Shown one piece after another: positions 1 to 10,710 of a stretch of 64,000 nt of DNA (position 1 is its first letter; each line of letters opens with the position of its first letter). A program made the translations under genes and the position numbers. Source of the stretch: Pirellulales bacterium. Its GTDB lineage: Bacteria > Planctomycetota > Planctomycetia > Pirellulales > JACPPG01. The notes beneath the pieces were generated by a model. That model searched no databases. It was not told the origin of the DNA and saw only the letters and a program-made list of their open reading frames with translations. The stretch covers positions 86,954 to 150,953 of the forward strand of contig DASZWQ010000204.1 in NCBI GenBank assembly GCA_035546535.1, read 5' to 3'.

Positions 1-27
1 CCCATCGAAGGTTCCGCCGGCGAGCAA

Positions 28-3000
28 TTACACGCGCCGCTTCTCCAACTGCATGTTCAAACCAAGACCGCGAATCTCGTTCGTCAAAACGTCAAAACTG
101 GCGGGCGTGCCGGCCTCGAGCGTGTTCTCGCCCTTGACCATCGACTCGTAAATCTTCGTACGCCCTTCGACGTCGTCGCTCTTCACGGTGAGCAGCTCCT
201 GCAGGATGTACGCGGCGCCATAGGCCTCGAGCGCCCACACTTCCATTTCCCCGAACCGCTGACCGCCGAACCGCGCCTTGCCACCCAGCGGTTGCTGCGT
301 GATCAAGGAGTACGGACCGGTCGAACGCGCATGCACCTTGTCGTCGACCAGGTGGTGCAGCTTGAGCATGTAGATGTAGCCCACCGTGGTCTCTTGCTCG
401 AGCGGTTCGCCGGTGCGACCGTCGAACAACTGCGCCTTGCCGTGACGGGGGAGCTTAGCCTCGTCCAGGCAGCCGCGGATGACTTCTTCGGTGGCTCCGT
501 CGAAGACCGGCGTGATGGCCTGGAAGCCAAGCTTCGCACCGGCCCAACCCAGGTGCGTCTCGAGAATCTGCCCCACGTTCATACGGCTGGGCACGCCCAG
601 CGGGTTGAGCAGGATCTGCACCGGGGTTCCATCGGCCAAAAACGGCATGTCTTCGCGGGGGAGAATCTTGGCGATCACCCCCTTATTGCCGTGGCGGCCG
701 GCCATCTTGTCGCCGACCGAGATCACGCGCTTGGCCGCGACATAGACCTTGACCATTTGCAACACGCCGCTGCGCAGCTCGTCGCCGCGCTTCATCGAGT
801 TGAGCTTGCGATCGCGATCGTCGATCGCCGCCTCGACCGCCGGCCACAACGTCTTGTAGGCCTTTTCGACCTCGACCTTGCGCTGCGGGCTGCGGATGTC
901 GTGCCGCTCCAGGCGGAAATTCACGGCCTGCTCGGCCACGAACTTGTGCTCCTGATCGCGCACCAGCGGGTTGCCTTCTTCGTCGGTCAGCTTGCGCTGC
1001 AGAATCTTTTCAATCTCTTCGATCATCGCGCCGAAGGTTTCGGCGATCCGGGCGTTGCCCTCGGACTCGACTTCCTTCAAAGCCTTTTCGAACGCCTTGC
1101 GTTCATCTTCCGAGAGGCTCAGCCGGCGCGAGAACTTCTGCGTGTCGATCACGATGCCTTCCACGCCCGAGGGCACTTCCAGCGAATCGTTCTTCACGTC
1201 TTCGCCGGCGCGACCGAAAATGGCGTGCAGCAATTTCTCTTCCGGCGTGAGCTCGGTCTTCGACTTGGGCGAGACCTTGCCGACCAGGATGTCGCCCGGC
1301 CGGACATAAGTGCCGATACGAACGATGCCCCCGTCGTCGAGATTGCGCAGGGCCTTCTCGCTGACGTTGGGGATATCGCGAGTGAATTCCTCGCGGCCGA
1401 GCTTGGTTTCGCGAATTTCGATGTCGAATTCTTCGATGTGCAACGAGGTGTAGGTATCATCCTTCACCAGGTCTTCGCTGATGATGATGGCATCCTCGAA
1501 GTTGAAACCGTCCCAGGCCATGAAGCCCACCAGCACGTTCCGCCCCAGGGCGAGCTCGCCGCGGAAGGTAGCCGCGCCGTCGGCGATGACATCCCCCTTC
1601 TCCACCTTCTGGCCCAGTTCCACGATCGGCTTCTGGTTCTGGCAGGTGCGCTCGTTCAGGCCGACGAACTTACGCATGACGTAGACGTCGGAACCGATCT
1701 CGATGCGGTTGGCATCGACGTAGGTGACGGTCCCCTTCTTGCGAGCCCGCACGATCATTCCCGAGTTCACGGCGACGTCGCGCTCCATGCCCGTGGCCAC
1801 GATCGGCGGTTCGGTCACCAACAGCGGCACGGCTTGCCGCTGCATGTTCGAACCCATCAGCGCGCGGTTGGCGTCGTCGTGCTCCAAGAAGGGGATGAGC
1901 CCGGCCGAGACGCCCACCATCTGGCTCGGCGCCACGTCCATGTACTCGATCTTGTCGATCGGCGCTAATTCGAAGTCGGCACGATAACGGGCGATCGTCG
2001 TTTCGCCCTGCAATTTCCCTTTTTCGACCGGCGTATCGGCGGGGGCCAGGTAGGCCTCGCTCTCCTGGTCGGCACGCAGCCAGACGACCTCTTCGGTCAG
2101 CTTGCCCTTGCTTACCTTGCGATACGGGGTCACGAGGAAGCCATAAGCGTCGACGCCGGCATAGATTCCCAAGCTGGAAATCAAACCGATGTTCGTACCT
2201 TCCGGCGTTTCGATCGGGCAGATGCGGCCATAGTGCGAAATGTGTACGTCGCGCACTTCGAAGCCGGCCCGCTTGCGGTTCAAGCCGCCCGGACCGAGGG
2301 CCGACAAGCGGCGCTCGTGCGTGAGCATCGACAGCGGGTTGGTCTGGTCGACGACCTGCGACAGCTCGCCGCGGCCGAAGAAATATTCGATGGCCGCGGA
2401 AATACTCTTGGGATTGATCAAGCTGCGCGGGGTGAGGTCCTCGACGTCCTTCAGGCTCATGCGCTCCTGAACCGTGCGGCGGAGCTTGAGAAAGCCCTTC
2501 CGCAACTCGTCGCAGGCCAATTCGTCGATCGTGCGCAAGCGGCGATTGCCCAGGTGATCGATATCGTCGACCTCGAAACCGGCGTCGTCGGAACGCAAAT
2601 GCAGCAGGTACTTGATCGCCGCGATCAAGTCCTCGGGCCGCAGCGTCATTTCCGATTCGGGAATCTTCAGCCCCAGCTTGCGATTGATACGGAAGCGGCC
2701 GACTTTTCCCAAGCGATAACGGTTCGTGTCGAAGAACTTCTCGAAGAACAACGAGCGGGCTTTCTCCAATTGAGGCGGATTGCCCGGCCGCAAACGCTGA
2801 TAGATTTTCAACAGCGCTTCTTCGTGGCTGGCCGTGTTATCTTCCTGCAGAGAGTTGAAGATCAGCGTGTCGCGCACGTCGGGCATGACTTCGACCGACG
2901 ACAGGCCCGAGGTGCAGATCACCTCGGCGGCGTTCTTCGTGATCTTCTGGCCGCTCTCCAGGATGATCTCGCCGGCGCGCTCGCTGGCCGCCGGGTAGAC

Positions 3001-3738
3001 GACGTCGTTGACGGCAATCTTTCCTTCCAGCTTGCCGGCGCTGCGCCCGTCGACGACCGTTTCATTCGTGGTGTCGTAAAAGCAGCGAATGAGCTGCGCG
3101 TTCTGGCTGTACTTCGGGTCCATGGCCCGCAACAGCATCATGGCCGAGAACTTGCCGCTCTGATCGATGCGAACGGTGAGGCTGTCCTTCTTGCTGACGT
3201 TCAGCTCGATCCAGCTACCACGTTCGGGAATGATGCGGCAACTGTGCAGCTTGCGCTCGTTGCCTTCCATGTCGCTGACGAAATCGACACCGGGGCTGCG
3301 GTGCAACTGGCTGACAACCACGCGCTCGGCACCGTTGATGATGAACTCGCCGCCGCCGAGCATGATCGGCATGTCGCCGAGGTATACCTCTTCCTCGATC
3401 GGCTGCTCCTTGGTCAGGCGCAGCCAGACCTTGAAGGGTCGGCCATACGTCAAGCGCAACTGCCGGCATTCGTCCGGCTCGTAGCGCGGCTTGCCCAGCT
3501 CATAGCGCAGGTATTCCAGGCGCAGCGTCTTGTCGTAGCTTTCGATCGGAAAAATTTCGCGCAGCACACCTTCGAGCCCTTCGTCCTTGCGGGCGTCGGG
3601 CGCGGTCTCTAATTGCAGAAACGCCTGGTAGCTACGCGTCTGGATCTCGGTGAGATCGGGAATGCCATGGTGTTCTTGAATGGAGCCGAAGCGACGAACT
3701 TCTTGGGGGCGGAGGCGTCGTTCTGCCGATGTGGCCAT
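28..3738 (-). CDS. rpoB: RNA polymerase beta subunit
   Basis: Encodes the 1236-residue beta subunit of RNA polymerase, the catalytic partner of RpoC. Seen: family blocks such as [35 protein letters not shown] and [20 protein letters not shown]. The open frame runs 30 codons further upstream, but the ATG at 3738 ([14 protein letters not shown]) gives the usual N-terminus, so I chose it. It is the last complete gene of the secE-nusG-rplKAJL-rpoB block; rpoC should begin just past the left edge, possibly at the ATG on the minus strand at position 5. The rifampicin pocket keeps D464, H474 and S479 (E. coli D516, H526, S531) but has Val462 where E. coli has Phe514 and Thr466 where E. coli has Asn518. 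Confidence 0.97.
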   Translation of the reverse strand: MATSAERRLRPQEVRRFGSIQEHHGIPDLTEIQTRSYQAFLQLETAPDARKDEGLEGVLREIFPIESYDKTLRLEYLRYELGKPRYEPDECRQLRLTYGRPFKVWLRLTKEQPIEEEVYLGDMPIMLGGGEFIINGAERVVVSQLHRSPGVDFVSDMEGNERKLHSCRIIPERGSWIELNVSKKDSLTVRIDQSGKFSAMMLLRAMDPKYSQNAQLIRCFYDTTNETVVDGRSAGKLEGKIAVNDVVYPAASERAGEIILESGQKITKNAAEVICTSGLSSVEVMPDVRDTLIFNSLQEDNTASHEEALLKIYQRLRPGNPPQLEKARSLFFEKFFDTNRYRLGKVGRFRINRKLGLKIPESEMTLRPEDLIAAIKYLLHLRSDDAGFEVDDIDHLGNRRLRTIDELACDELRKGFLKLRRTVQERMSLKDVEDLTPRSLINPKSISAAIEYFFGRGELSQVVDQTNPLSMLTHERRLSALGPGGLNRKRAGFEVRDVHISHYGRICPIETPEGTNIGLISSLGIYAGVDAYGFLVTPYRKVSKGKLTEEVVWLRADQESEAYLAPADTPVEKGKLQGETTIARYRADFELAPIDKIEYMDVAPSQMVGVSAGLIPFLEHDDANRALMGSNMQRQAVPLLVTEPPIVATGMERDVAVNSGMIVRARKKGTVTYVDANRIEIGSDVYVMRKFVGLNERTCQNQKPIVELGQKVEKGDVIADGAATFRGELALGRNVLVGFMAWDGFNFEDAIIISEDLVKDDTYTSLHIEEFDIEIRETKLGREEFTRDIPNVSEKALRNLDDGGIVRIGTYVRPGDILVGKVSPKSKTELTPEEKLLHAIFGRAGEDVKNDSLEVPSGVEGIVIDTQKFSRRLSLSEDERKAFEKALKEVESEGNARIAETFGAMIEEIEKILQRKLTDEEGNPLVRDQEHKFVAEQAVNFRLERHDIRSPQRKVEVEKAYKTLWPAVEAAIDDRDRKLNSMKRGDELRSGVLQMVKVYVAAKRVISVGDKMAGRHGNKGVIAKILPREDMPFLADGTPVQILLNPLGVPSRMNVGQILETHLGWAGAKLGFQAITPVFDGATEEVIRGCLDEAKLPRHGKAQLFDGRTGEPLEQETTVGYIYMLKLHHLVDDKVHARSTGPYSLITQQPLGGKARFGGQRFGEMEVWALEAYGAAYILQELLTVKSDDVEGRTKIYESMVKGENTLEAGTPASFDVLTNEIRGLGLNMQLEKRRV

Positions 3739-3962
3739 GTGGAATCGTGCTCCTACATTGTCGTCGAGCGAAACGCGGCAAGTTGCAATCGGAATGCGGT
3801 CTGGGTCACACAGCGCGCAGCGCGCCAACCACGCCCGTCAACCCACCAACGGTTCACTCGGAAGGATTGCAGAGGTCAAACTATTGCGGCTCGATCGTCT
3901 GGTTCGCGCAGGCAAACTTCCCAATCGAGCACGCTCCCATGATCGCAAGGGTCACATCCGCG

Positions 3963-3988
3963 AGAACCGCTCTTTCAAGAGTGGTTCT
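3963..3988 (-). promoter_or_regulatory. hairpin between rplL and rpoB
   Basis: A 12-base inverted repeat (agaaccgctctt / aagagtggttct) with one G-T type mismatch and a tight loop lies 225 bases upstream of rpoB, inside the long rplL-rpoB gap. No T-run follows it in the direction of transcription, so it does not look like a full intrinsic terminator. In E. coli the rplL-rpoB gap holds an attenuator and an RNase III site; a similar role is inferred here from position only. Confidence 0.5.
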
Positions 3989-4007
3989 GTCAAGTCTCTG
4001 AGTCTCT

Positions 4008-4068
4008 AGAAGCGCTGTCCTCCAGAATCGCTGTCTCCAGGAGCGCTGTCTCCAGGAGCGCTGCGACA
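4008..4068. repeat. four short tandem repeats of about 15 bp
   Basis: Consecutive units starting at 4008, 4024, 4039 and 4054 share the core aggagcgctgtctcc with small changes; the first unit is 16 bases and the last diverges at its end. They sit between rplL and the hairpin upstream of rpoB, in the untranslated part of the transcript. GAGCGCTG-type cores are near-palindromic (agcgct), so each unit could pair with another. Function is unknown. Confidence 0.7.
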
Positions 4069-4104
4069 CCCGAGGTGAATGCAGCGCCGTCAACGCCAGA
4101 GCCG

Positions 4105-4518
4105 TTACTTGATCGAGACCTTCGCGCCCGCTTCCTCGAGTTCCTTCTTGAGCTTCTCGGCATCTTCCTTGGAAATGCCTTCCTTGACCTTGCTGGGAAC
4201 TCCTTCGACAAGGTCCTTGGCCTCTTTCAGGCCCAGGCCCGTGGCGGCACGCACCACCTTGATGACGCCGATCTTTTGATCGCCGAATCCTTCCAGCACG
4301 ACGTCGAATTCGGTCTTCTCGGCCGCGGCTGCCGCGCCGCCGGCGCCACCATCGGCCGGGCCCGCCATGACAACGGCGCCACCCGCGGCCGGCTTGATGC
4401 CGTAGTTGTTTTCCAAGTAGTCGCTCAGTTCCTTGGCCTGCTTGAGCGTCAGGCCGACGATCTTGTCCCCAAGGTCTTTCGTCGCCGCCGAGTATTCGAT
4501 GGTTGCTGCTTCACTCAT
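4105..4518 (-). CDS. rplL: 50S ribosomal protein L7/L12
   Basis: 137-residue stalk protein that binds L10 and recruits translation GTPases to the ribosome. Seen: N-terminal dimerisation domain (residues 1-40), an Ala/Gly-rich hinge around residues 45-66, and the C-terminal domain with [20 protein letters not shown] and [20 protein letters not shown], which holds the factor-binding helix. An AAAGGA ribosome site lies about 11 bases before the ATG. It follows rplJ by 145 bases. After it comes a long gap of 366 bases before rpoB that carries the hairpin and tandem repeats listed separately. Confidence 0.97.
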   Translation of the reverse strand: MSEAATIEYSAATKDLGDKIVGLTLKQAKELSDYLENNYGIKPAAGGAVVMAGPADGGAGGAAAAAEKTEFDVVLEGFGDQKIGVIKVVRAATGLGLKEAKDLVEGVPSKVKEGISKEDAEKLKKELEEAGAKVSIK

Positions 4519-4663
4519 GGTCGCTTCGATCCTTTCACGCTTGGCGTGCCGGCGGGCTCGCGTCGGAGCTTACGGCTACGCTACTGTTAACGGGCTGTTG
4601 GTTTGTGATTCTGGTGTCCGAGAAACGCGTAACTAATTCAGAAGGACCTTGGAAAAGGAATCG

Positions 4664-5212
4664 CTAGCCGGCTGCGGGCGCCTCGGCTGCTGCCTCTTCT
4701 CCTTCTCCCTTCTGCTTGATTTGACTGGCCAAAGCGCCGCCGACGCTGGTCAGTTGGCTGACGAGGTTGGCCCCCGGAGCCAGGATCTGCCCCAGCAAAA
4801 TGCTGAGCTGTTCCTGCCGGCTGGGCCACTTGCTCACCTGGCGCACCTGGTCGGCCGTCAAGGCCGAGCCATCCATCACGCCCCCCTTGGGCGCGATGGG
4901 CGCGAACTGCTTGTCATCGATCAGCTTGATGACGTCTTTGGCCAACGAGACGATGTCCTCACCGCCCCAAATCGCGGCCAGCGAACCTTCCATGCTCTCG
5001 AACGCGGCGGCCAGGGGCGTCCCCTCGCTCGCCCGACGAGCCAGGCTGTTCTTGATCATCACCATCTGGATATTCTTGTCGCGCAGCTGCTTGCGCAGCG
5101 CGCTATTGTTGTTGGCGCTGATGCCGGTCAGCGACACCAACAACAAGTTCTCGACCCCGTCCCAGCGACGTTTCAGGTCGTCCATTAACAGGTTCTTGAC
5201 GAATTTGCTCAT
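4664..5212 (-). CDS. rplJ: 50S ribosomal protein L10
   Basis: 182-residue base of the ribosomal stalk; binds 23S rRNA and L7/L12 dimers. Seen: MSKFVKNLLMDDLKRRWDGV at the N-terminus, the typical central NSLARRASEG region, and a C-terminal helix ending in an alanine/glutamate-rich tail (GEGEEAAAEAPAAG). The length is usual for the family. It lies 54 bases after rplA, leaving little space for an L10 autoregulatory leader of the E. coli kind, and I did not identify one. Confidence 0.96.
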   Translation of the reverse strand: MSKFVKNLLMDDLKRRWDGVENLLLVSLTGISANNNSALRKQLRDKNIQMVMIKNSLARRASEGTPLAAAFESMEGSLAAIWGGEDIVSLAKDVIKLIDDKQFAPIAPKGGVMDGSALTADQVRQVSKWPSRQEQLSILLGQILAPGANLVSQLTSVGGALASQIKQKGEGEEAAAEAPAAG

Positions 5213-5266
5213 GATTCTCTTCTAAAGTCGCTGCTGACTTTTAAAGTCGCTGTTCGCTTGTGCCCG

Positions 5267-5947
5267 TTAGGCGGCGATGCGGATGCCCGGGGTCATCGTG
5301 CCGCTGAGGAAAACGCTCTTGATGTAATGGCCTTTGACGCCGGCGGGCTTCATCCCCGTCACCAGGTTGATGAAAGCCTGGATGTTTTCCGTCAATTGCT
5401 TGGCGTCGAAGCTGATCTTGCCGACCACCGCGTGCACGATGCCGGTGGCATCATTGCGGAACTCGACCTTGCCAGCCTTGTACTCCTTGACCGTCTTGCC
5501 GATTTCCTGCGTCACGGTGCCGGCACGCGGCGAGGGCATCAACCCGCGCGGCCCGAGCACGCGCCCCAGCGGGCCCACCAGCCCCATCATGTCCGGAGCA
5601 GCGATGCACACGTCGAACTCGGTCCAGCCGTCCTTGATCTTCTTGGCCAGTTCATCCGTGCCGACTTCGGCGGCGCCGGCTGCTTTGGCCTGCTCGGCCA
5701 GGTCTCCCTTGGCGAACACGACCACCCGTAGCGACTTGCCGATTCCGTGTGGCAACACGATCGAACCGCGCACCAGTTGATCGGCCTGCTTGGCGTCGAT
5801 GCCCAGCCGCATGGCGATTTCGACCGACTGGTCGAACTTCGTCGTGTTGAACTGCTTCAAAATATCGACGGCTTCGCCGACGGTGACGGCCCTATCGCCG
5901 GGGGCTTTGGCCATCGCGGCGGCCATGCGTTTCGTGGGTTTAGGCAT
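5267..5947 (-). CDS. rplA: 50S ribosomal protein L1
   Basis: 226-residue L1 protein of the ribosomal L1 stalk, which helps release deacylated tRNA and in many bacteria represses its own operon. Seen: the family blocks [59 protein letters not shown] and the C-terminal [20 protein letters not shown]. The order rplK-rplA on the minus strand is the universal one, with 116 bases between them. Confidence 0.97.
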   Translation of the reverse strand: MPKPTKRMAAAMAKAPGDRAVTVGEAVDILKQFNTTKFDQSVEIAMRLGIDAKQADQLVRGSIVLPHGIGKSLRVVVFAKGDLAEQAKAAGAAEVGTDELAKKIKDGWTEFDVCIAAPDMMGLVGPLGRVLGPRGLMPSPRAGTVTQEIGKTVKEYKAGKVEFRNDATGIVHAVVGKISFDAKQLTENIQAFINLVTGMKPAGVKGHYIKSVFLSGTMTPGIRIAA

Positions 5948-6063
5948 CGTTTTTCTACGCCAAAATAATGGCTGTTCTTGCTTCTTCGGCCGTGACCAAC
6001 CGGTGCGGTGACGTCTTTAAAGCGGGAGGGTCTTGATGCGGTACTGACGCGAACGTGTTCCGT

Positions 6064-6489
6064 TTATCCTTCGACCGTGATGCCCATGCTCCGCGCAGTT
6101 CCTTCCACCATGCGCTTGGCATGCTCGACGTCGCGGGCATTCAGGTCGTTCATCTTCAGCTTGACGATCTCTTCGATCTGGGCCGAGGTTACCTTGCCAA
6201 CCTTTTCCTTGTTCGGCACGCCCGACCCCTTGGCAATCGCCGCGGCTTGCTTGAGCAGGGCCGCTGCCGGAGGGCTCTTGGTGTAGAACTCGAAGCTTCG
6301 ATCGTTGTAGACCGTGACGACGACGGGGATCGGCATGCCGCCGGCCTCGCGCGTCTTTTCGTTGAACTGCATGACGAACTGCCCCAGGTTCACGCCGAAG
6401 CGCCCCAGCGACGTGCCGACCGGCGGCGCCGGGGTTGCCTGCCCGCCAGGAACCTGAAACTTCACCTGTGCCACCATCTGCTTCGCCAT
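6064..6489 (-). CDS. rplK: 50S ribosomal protein L11
   Basis: 141-residue L11 protein of the GTPase-associated centre. Seen: MAKQMVAQVKFQVPGGQATP at the N-terminus, the proline-rich PAPPVGTSLGRFGVNLGQFV segment where L11 meets rRNA and thiostrepton-type drugs, and the C-terminal RNA-binding domain with NDLNARDVEHAKRMVEGTAR. Length matches the family exactly. It sits 75 bases downstream of nusG, the conserved partner. Confidence 0.97.
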   Translation of the reverse strand: MAKQMVAQVKFQVPGGQATPAPPVGTSLGRFGVNLGQFVMQFNEKTREAGGMPIPVVVTVYNDRSFEFYTKSPPAAALLKQAAAIAKGSGVPNKEKVGKVTSAQIEEIVKLKMNDLNARDVEHAKRMVEGTARSMGITVEG

Positions 6490-6564
6490 GACCCGTCTTA
6501 CTCACAAAAATGTTGTCGATGATTCCAGCAAGGCCCGACGACGCTGTCGGCCGAATCACGGCCG

Positions 6565-7347
6565 CTACAGCGTTTCGATCTGCCAGTATTCCAACTCGAC
6601 CGGCGTCGACCGGCCAAAGATATTGATCATCACGGTCACGCGGCCGTTCTGCTCGTCGATGTGATCGACGTCCCCTTCGAAATTCTCGAAGGTCCCTTCG
6701 TTGATCTTCACGCGATCGCCCGGCTTGCAACTGATCTTCAGCTTGGGCTGCTCGTCGGTCTTCTCCTCGGCCTTGGAGACGATTCGCGAAACTTCGTGCG
6801 GCAGCATAGGGCTGGGCTTGCCGCCCGAGCCGGTGAAGTCGCCGATGCCCGGCGTCTCGCGCACCAGGAACCACGACTCCTCGTTGATCTCCATGTTCAC
6901 GACGATATAGCCGGGGTAAAGCTTGCGCTTGACCACCCGTTTTTTGCCGGCCTTGAACTCCGAGACGGTTTCGGTGGGAACGATGATTTCGCCGAAAAAG
7001 TCTTGTAGTCCCGCGATCTTGATCCGCCGCTCCAGCGCGTCGCGAATCGAGTCCTCGCGATTGCTCTGCACCTTCAGGATGTACCAATGGCGCTCGCCGG
7101 TCGGCTCAGGGAGCGCCTCTTCCAAGGGCGCCGCCGTACCGTCACCGCCGTCGTCTTCCTGGATGGGCCGGGCCGGCGCCGCGGCTTCTTTCGCTGCGGT
7201 CTCTTCAGGCACACTCTCAGCGGGTACGCTGTCGCTGACCTGTCCCCCCGAGGCGGGCGCAGGAACAGGCCCGCCAGCGGGCACCTCCAGCGGAGCATCC
7301 CCTCCGGCAGCCATCGGTTCATCCAGCGGTTGGTTCATTTCGTCCAT
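6565..7347 (-). CDS. nusG: transcription termination/antitermination protein NusG with long N-terminal extension
   Basis: Elongation factor that binds RNA polymerase and links it to Rho or the ribosome. Seen: NGN domain from about residue 84 (GERHWYILKVQSNREDSI, KRKLYPGYIVV) and a KOW domain at about 205-255 (CKPGDRVKINEGTFENFEGD). Residues 1-83 are an extra, low-complexity, acidic and Pro/Ala/Gly-rich stretch; most NusG proteins are near 180 residues, this one is 260. An in-frame second Met (residue 4) could also be the start. It lies between secE and rplK as in most bacteria. The role of the extension is unknown. Confidence 0.95.
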   Translation of the reverse strand: MDEMNQPLDEPMAAGGDAPLEVPAGGPVPAPASGGQVSDSVPAESVPEETAAKEAAAPARPIQEDDGGDGTAAPLEEALPEPTGERHWYILKVQSNREDSIRDALERRIKIAGLQDFFGEIIVPTETVSEFKAGKKRVVKRKLYPGYIVVNMEINEESWFLVRETPGIGDFTGSGGKPSPMLPHEVSRIVSKAEEKTDEQPKLKISCKPGDRVKINEGTFENFEGDVDHIDEQNGRVTVMINIFGRSTPVELEYWQIETL

Positions 7348-7417
7348 CGCGTTTCCGCGCTACACCAAGAGCGGTCGACCCTCGATCGGCACATACGCCG
7401 ATCGACCCAGCCTTTTT

Positions 7418-7936
7418 TCAACCCGGCAATACACCCAGCAACTGCAGCAAACCGCGCCACAACAGGTCGTAGCCGAAGAGGATGACGGCCAGGCCGAAGA
7501 TCGTGAAAATCACGACCAACGTGGCACGAAACATCTCCGTTCGGGACGGCCAGGAAACCTTGTTCATCTCCGCTTCGACAGCGATCAAAAAATCAGCAAT
7601 TCGCGGGACGTTAACGGCGCGGAACGCCAGCCAAACGCCCCCGAAAACAAGCGCCAGGGGCAGCAAGTACCGGGCGTAGCCGTTGATCGCGTCATAGGTC
7701 GCCTTACCTGCCGCGGCACCCCCTTCAGCGGCCTCACCACCCAGCAGCAGGTTCGTGAATGGCAGGACCTTGTCGCTCATGTAATCCAGGAGCGACCAGC
7801 CCGCCAGACACACCACCAGCGCCAAAATGATGAACGTCGCTTGTCGCGCGATCCGGCCCTGGCTCCGCTTATAGAAGCCGAGGCTGAACAGATCACGCCA
7901 CAGCGTGGCGGTCGCGGTATTTCCCTCTTTCATCAT
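7418..7936 (-). CDS. secE: preprotein translocase subunit SecE
   Basis: Clamp subunit of the SecYEG channel in the inner membrane. Seen: three hydrophobic segments at about residues 34-52, 88-107 and 139-160, and the conserved amphipathic/hinge motif EMNKVSWPSRTEM (123-135) before the last one, which is the signature of SecE. At 172 residues it is long compared with the one-helix forms and has a Gly/Ala loop (66-78) between helices 1 and 2. It is followed after 70 bases by nusG, the usual neighbour. Confidence 0.95.
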   Translation of the reverse strand: MMKEGNTATATLWRDLFSLGFYKRSQGRIARQATFIILALVVCLAGWSLLDYMSDKVLPFTNLLLGGEAAEGGAAAGKATYDAINGYARYLLPLALVFGGVWLAFRAVNVPRIADFLIAVEAEMNKVSWPSRTEMFRATLVVIFTIFGLAVILFGYDLLWRGLLQLLGVLPG

Positions 7937-8166
7937 GGAACGGCTATCCTAGCGCGATAGTTCCCCACGGGAGAGCTTCGTGCTCCAGTGATGATTTTCC
8001 CAATCAGCGAGGCGAACTGCCGCCTCGCCATCACGGCCAACCCGCCTGATTCCGATCCGATCCGAACCAGACGCCTCACTCATTCGCTTGGCAACGGAGG
8101 CCGTCCGCGCCTCACCCAGGGAGCACGCGGACCGCATCCATCGCGACTGTCATCCCACGATTGTCA

Positions 8167-8242
8167 TGGCAGGGGCGGCGGGAATCGAACTCGCAACCTC
8201 TGGTTTTGGAGACCAGCGCTCTGCCAGTTGAGCTACGCCCCT
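8167..8242 (-). tRNA. tRNA-Trp (CCA anticodon)
   Basis: A complete cloverleaf reads on the minus strand: acceptor AGGGGCG/CGCCCCT, D arm GCTC...GAGC, anticodon stem CTGGT/ACCAG with loop CTCCAAA giving anticodon CCA, and T arm GCGAG TTCGATT CCCGC. The 3' end GCCA (discriminator G plus CCA) is encoded at 8167-8170, unlike the four other tRNAs here. It lies between tuf and secE, as in many bacteria. Confidence 0.95.
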
Positions 8243-8336
8243 AGTTTCCGTTATCCCCCAGACACGCGTGATTCCCGTACGCCTTGCGACGACGCAGGAA
8301 CCGAGCGGTCTCTCGACTTCGTTATTCCAGAATCCG

Positions 8337-9536
<1,200 letters not shown>

Positions 9537-9644
9537 TGCTGTCCAATCTCCCTTGTTGGGGCTCCCTTATTGAGGGCAAGCTCCGATTCGAAGTTTTGAC
9601 TACCGTTTGAGTTTGCCTGACTACAAAAATCCGTTGATTCCAAA

Positions 9645-9717
<73 letters not shown>

Positions 9718-9845
9718 CTGCGCCAGCTGCTCGCCTACGCATCCGGCAGACGATTGATTCACTCCAGGCTCTGATGCGCTTCGTGCTCCACTCGGCCTGA
9801 CCGTTCACCACGACCACTCACCACGTAAGCATTCACCGTTGGCAA

Positions 9846-9916
9846 AGCGGGTGAAGGGAATCGAACCCTCGTCTTCAGCTTGGAAGGCTATTGCTCTACC
9901 ATTGAGCTACACCCGC
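9846..9916 (-). tRNA. tRNA-Gly (TCC anticodon)
   Basis: Minus-strand cloverleaf with acceptor GCGGGTG/CACCCGC, anticodon loop CTTCCAA giving TCC, and T arm GAGGG TTCGATT CCCTT with a final G-T pair. CCA is not encoded. It matches the glyT position in the tRNA-tufB operon. Confidence 0.95.
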
Positions 9917-10080
9917 GTGCTCATTCCTCCGCGTGTGGCCAATCCCCTCCCCGTCTTCGCACGCGACGCGAGCAGCGTGCCGTCGATCAAAACGTTCTTG
10001 CCAATTTCACTTCCGGCCGCTCGCGCCGGCCGCACAATCTCGCTCTTCGATCCGATGCCGTACGCGCGGTCGTTGGGCAA

Positions 10081-10162
10081 TGGGGGGTACAGGATTCGAA
10101 CCTGTGAAGGCAATGCCATCAGATTTACAGTCTGACCCCTTTGACCGCTCGGGAAACCCCCC
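10081..10162 (-). tRNA. tRNA-Tyr (GTA anticodon)
   Basis: Class II (long variable arm) tRNA on the minus strand: acceptor GGGGGGT/ACCCCCC, anticodon stem CAGA/TCTG with loop CTGTAAA giving GTA, a variable arm of about 13 bases, and T arm ACAGG TTCGAAT CCTGT. Discriminator A is present; CCA is not encoded. It matches tyrU of the tRNA-tufB operon. Confidence 0.95.
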
Positions 10163-10239
10163 GCCGGTGGTCACAATCCCGCAACGCTCTCACAAGAGGG
10201 GCCGATTCGTCCGGTCACCGCCGCAAAACTTCTCGACGA

Positions 10240-10312
10240 AGCTAGCGGAGGGACTTGAACCCACAACCTGCTGATTACAAATCAGCTGCTCTGCCGATTG
10301 AGCTACGCTAGC
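10240..10312 (-). tRNA. tRNA-Thr (TGT anticodon)
   Basis: Minus-strand cloverleaf with acceptor GCTAGCG/CGCTAGC, D arm GCTC...GAGC, anticodon stem CTGAT/ATCAG with loop TTGTAA context giving TGT, and T arm GTGGG TTCAAGT CCCTC with a final mismatch. CCA is not encoded. It is the first gene of the cluster, like thrU. Confidence 0.94.
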
Positions 10313-10339
10313 CAGTGAGACCCGCTACGAAAACCACTA

Positions 10340-10367
10340 AATATAGTGAACTTCTCTGCGTCTGCAA
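10340..10367 (-). promoter_or_regulatory. candidate promoter of the tRNA-tuf operon
   Basis: On the minus strand TATATT (10340-10345) stands 16 bases after TTGCAG (10362-10367). The -10 matches the sigma-70 consensus at five of six positions, the -35 at three. Transcription would start about 20 bases before tRNA-Thr(UGU). The -35 box lies inside a 14-base direct repeat. Start of the operon is inferred from this and from the change of gene content upstream. Confidence 0.45.
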
Positions 10368-10386
10368 TATCTCGTCTGCAATATCT
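10359..10386. repeat. 14-bp direct repeat, two copies
   Basis: The unit cgtctgcaatatct occurs at 10359-10372 and directly again at 10373-10386, followed by a degenerate third partial copy (cgcctgcgaaat). Each copy contains the TTGCAG box of the candidate promoter on the minus strand. It could be a duplicated regulatory site upstream of the tRNA-tuf operon. Confidence 0.6.
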
Positions 10387-10599
10387 CCGCCTGCGAAATT
10401 GAGCCACGGCGCATGCGGCGTCGACCACGAACGCACGGGGAGCAGCTTACGCAGAAAACAAGGAAGCCGATAAGACCACCACACTCCGCGCGCCACGAAG
10501 GCATCCAACGCAACTGCGGAGACTTCCGACGCAACTGGGGAGGCGGGCTTTGGCTACCTTCCTTTCACGCTCGATCCGCTGACTTGCGGAGCCACGAAA

Positions 10600-10632
10600 C
10601 ACGCCGCGGGCACTTGAGGCACCCACGGCGTG
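10600..10632 (-). terminator. terminator-like hairpin after the sigma-factor gene
   Basis: The sequence cacgccg ... cggcgtg forms a 7-bp perfect stem, extended by three G-C pairs after one mismatch. In minus-strand direction it is followed by TTTCGTGG, a short T-stretch. It lies about 80 bases past the stop of the sigma gene and is probably its terminator. Confidence 0.45.
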
Positions 10633-10710
10633 CGGATTGACGACCAATTGTAGCAATTTCCCACCCGGAGTCTAATCCAGGGCGAGAAACACTCCGTTCC
10701 GTCGGACTGA

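Larger units (their letters stand above)
10313..10710. other. intergenic region between sigma factor and tRNA operon
   Basis: These 398 bases carry no convincing gene. They hold the operon promoter candidate and direct repeats near the tRNA end, and a terminator-like hairpin near the sigma-factor end, each listed separately. The middle part (about 10390-10595) shows nothing I can name. Confidence 0.6.

Noticed and set aside
292..1968. 558-codon plus-strand frame inside rpoB
   Set aside because: It lies fully opposite rpoB, is low in recognisable domains and arises from GC-rich codon use on the other strand.
2233..3612. 459-codon plus-strand frame inside rpoB
   Set aside because: Antisense shadow of rpoB with no ribosome site and no known domains.
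4008..4068. CRISPR array
   Set aside because: Repeats are only about 15 bases, contiguous, and have no spacers.
8243..8336. rpmG (ribosomal protein L33) between tuf and tRNA-Trp
   Set aside because: The 94-base space is too short for the gene and has no such frame.
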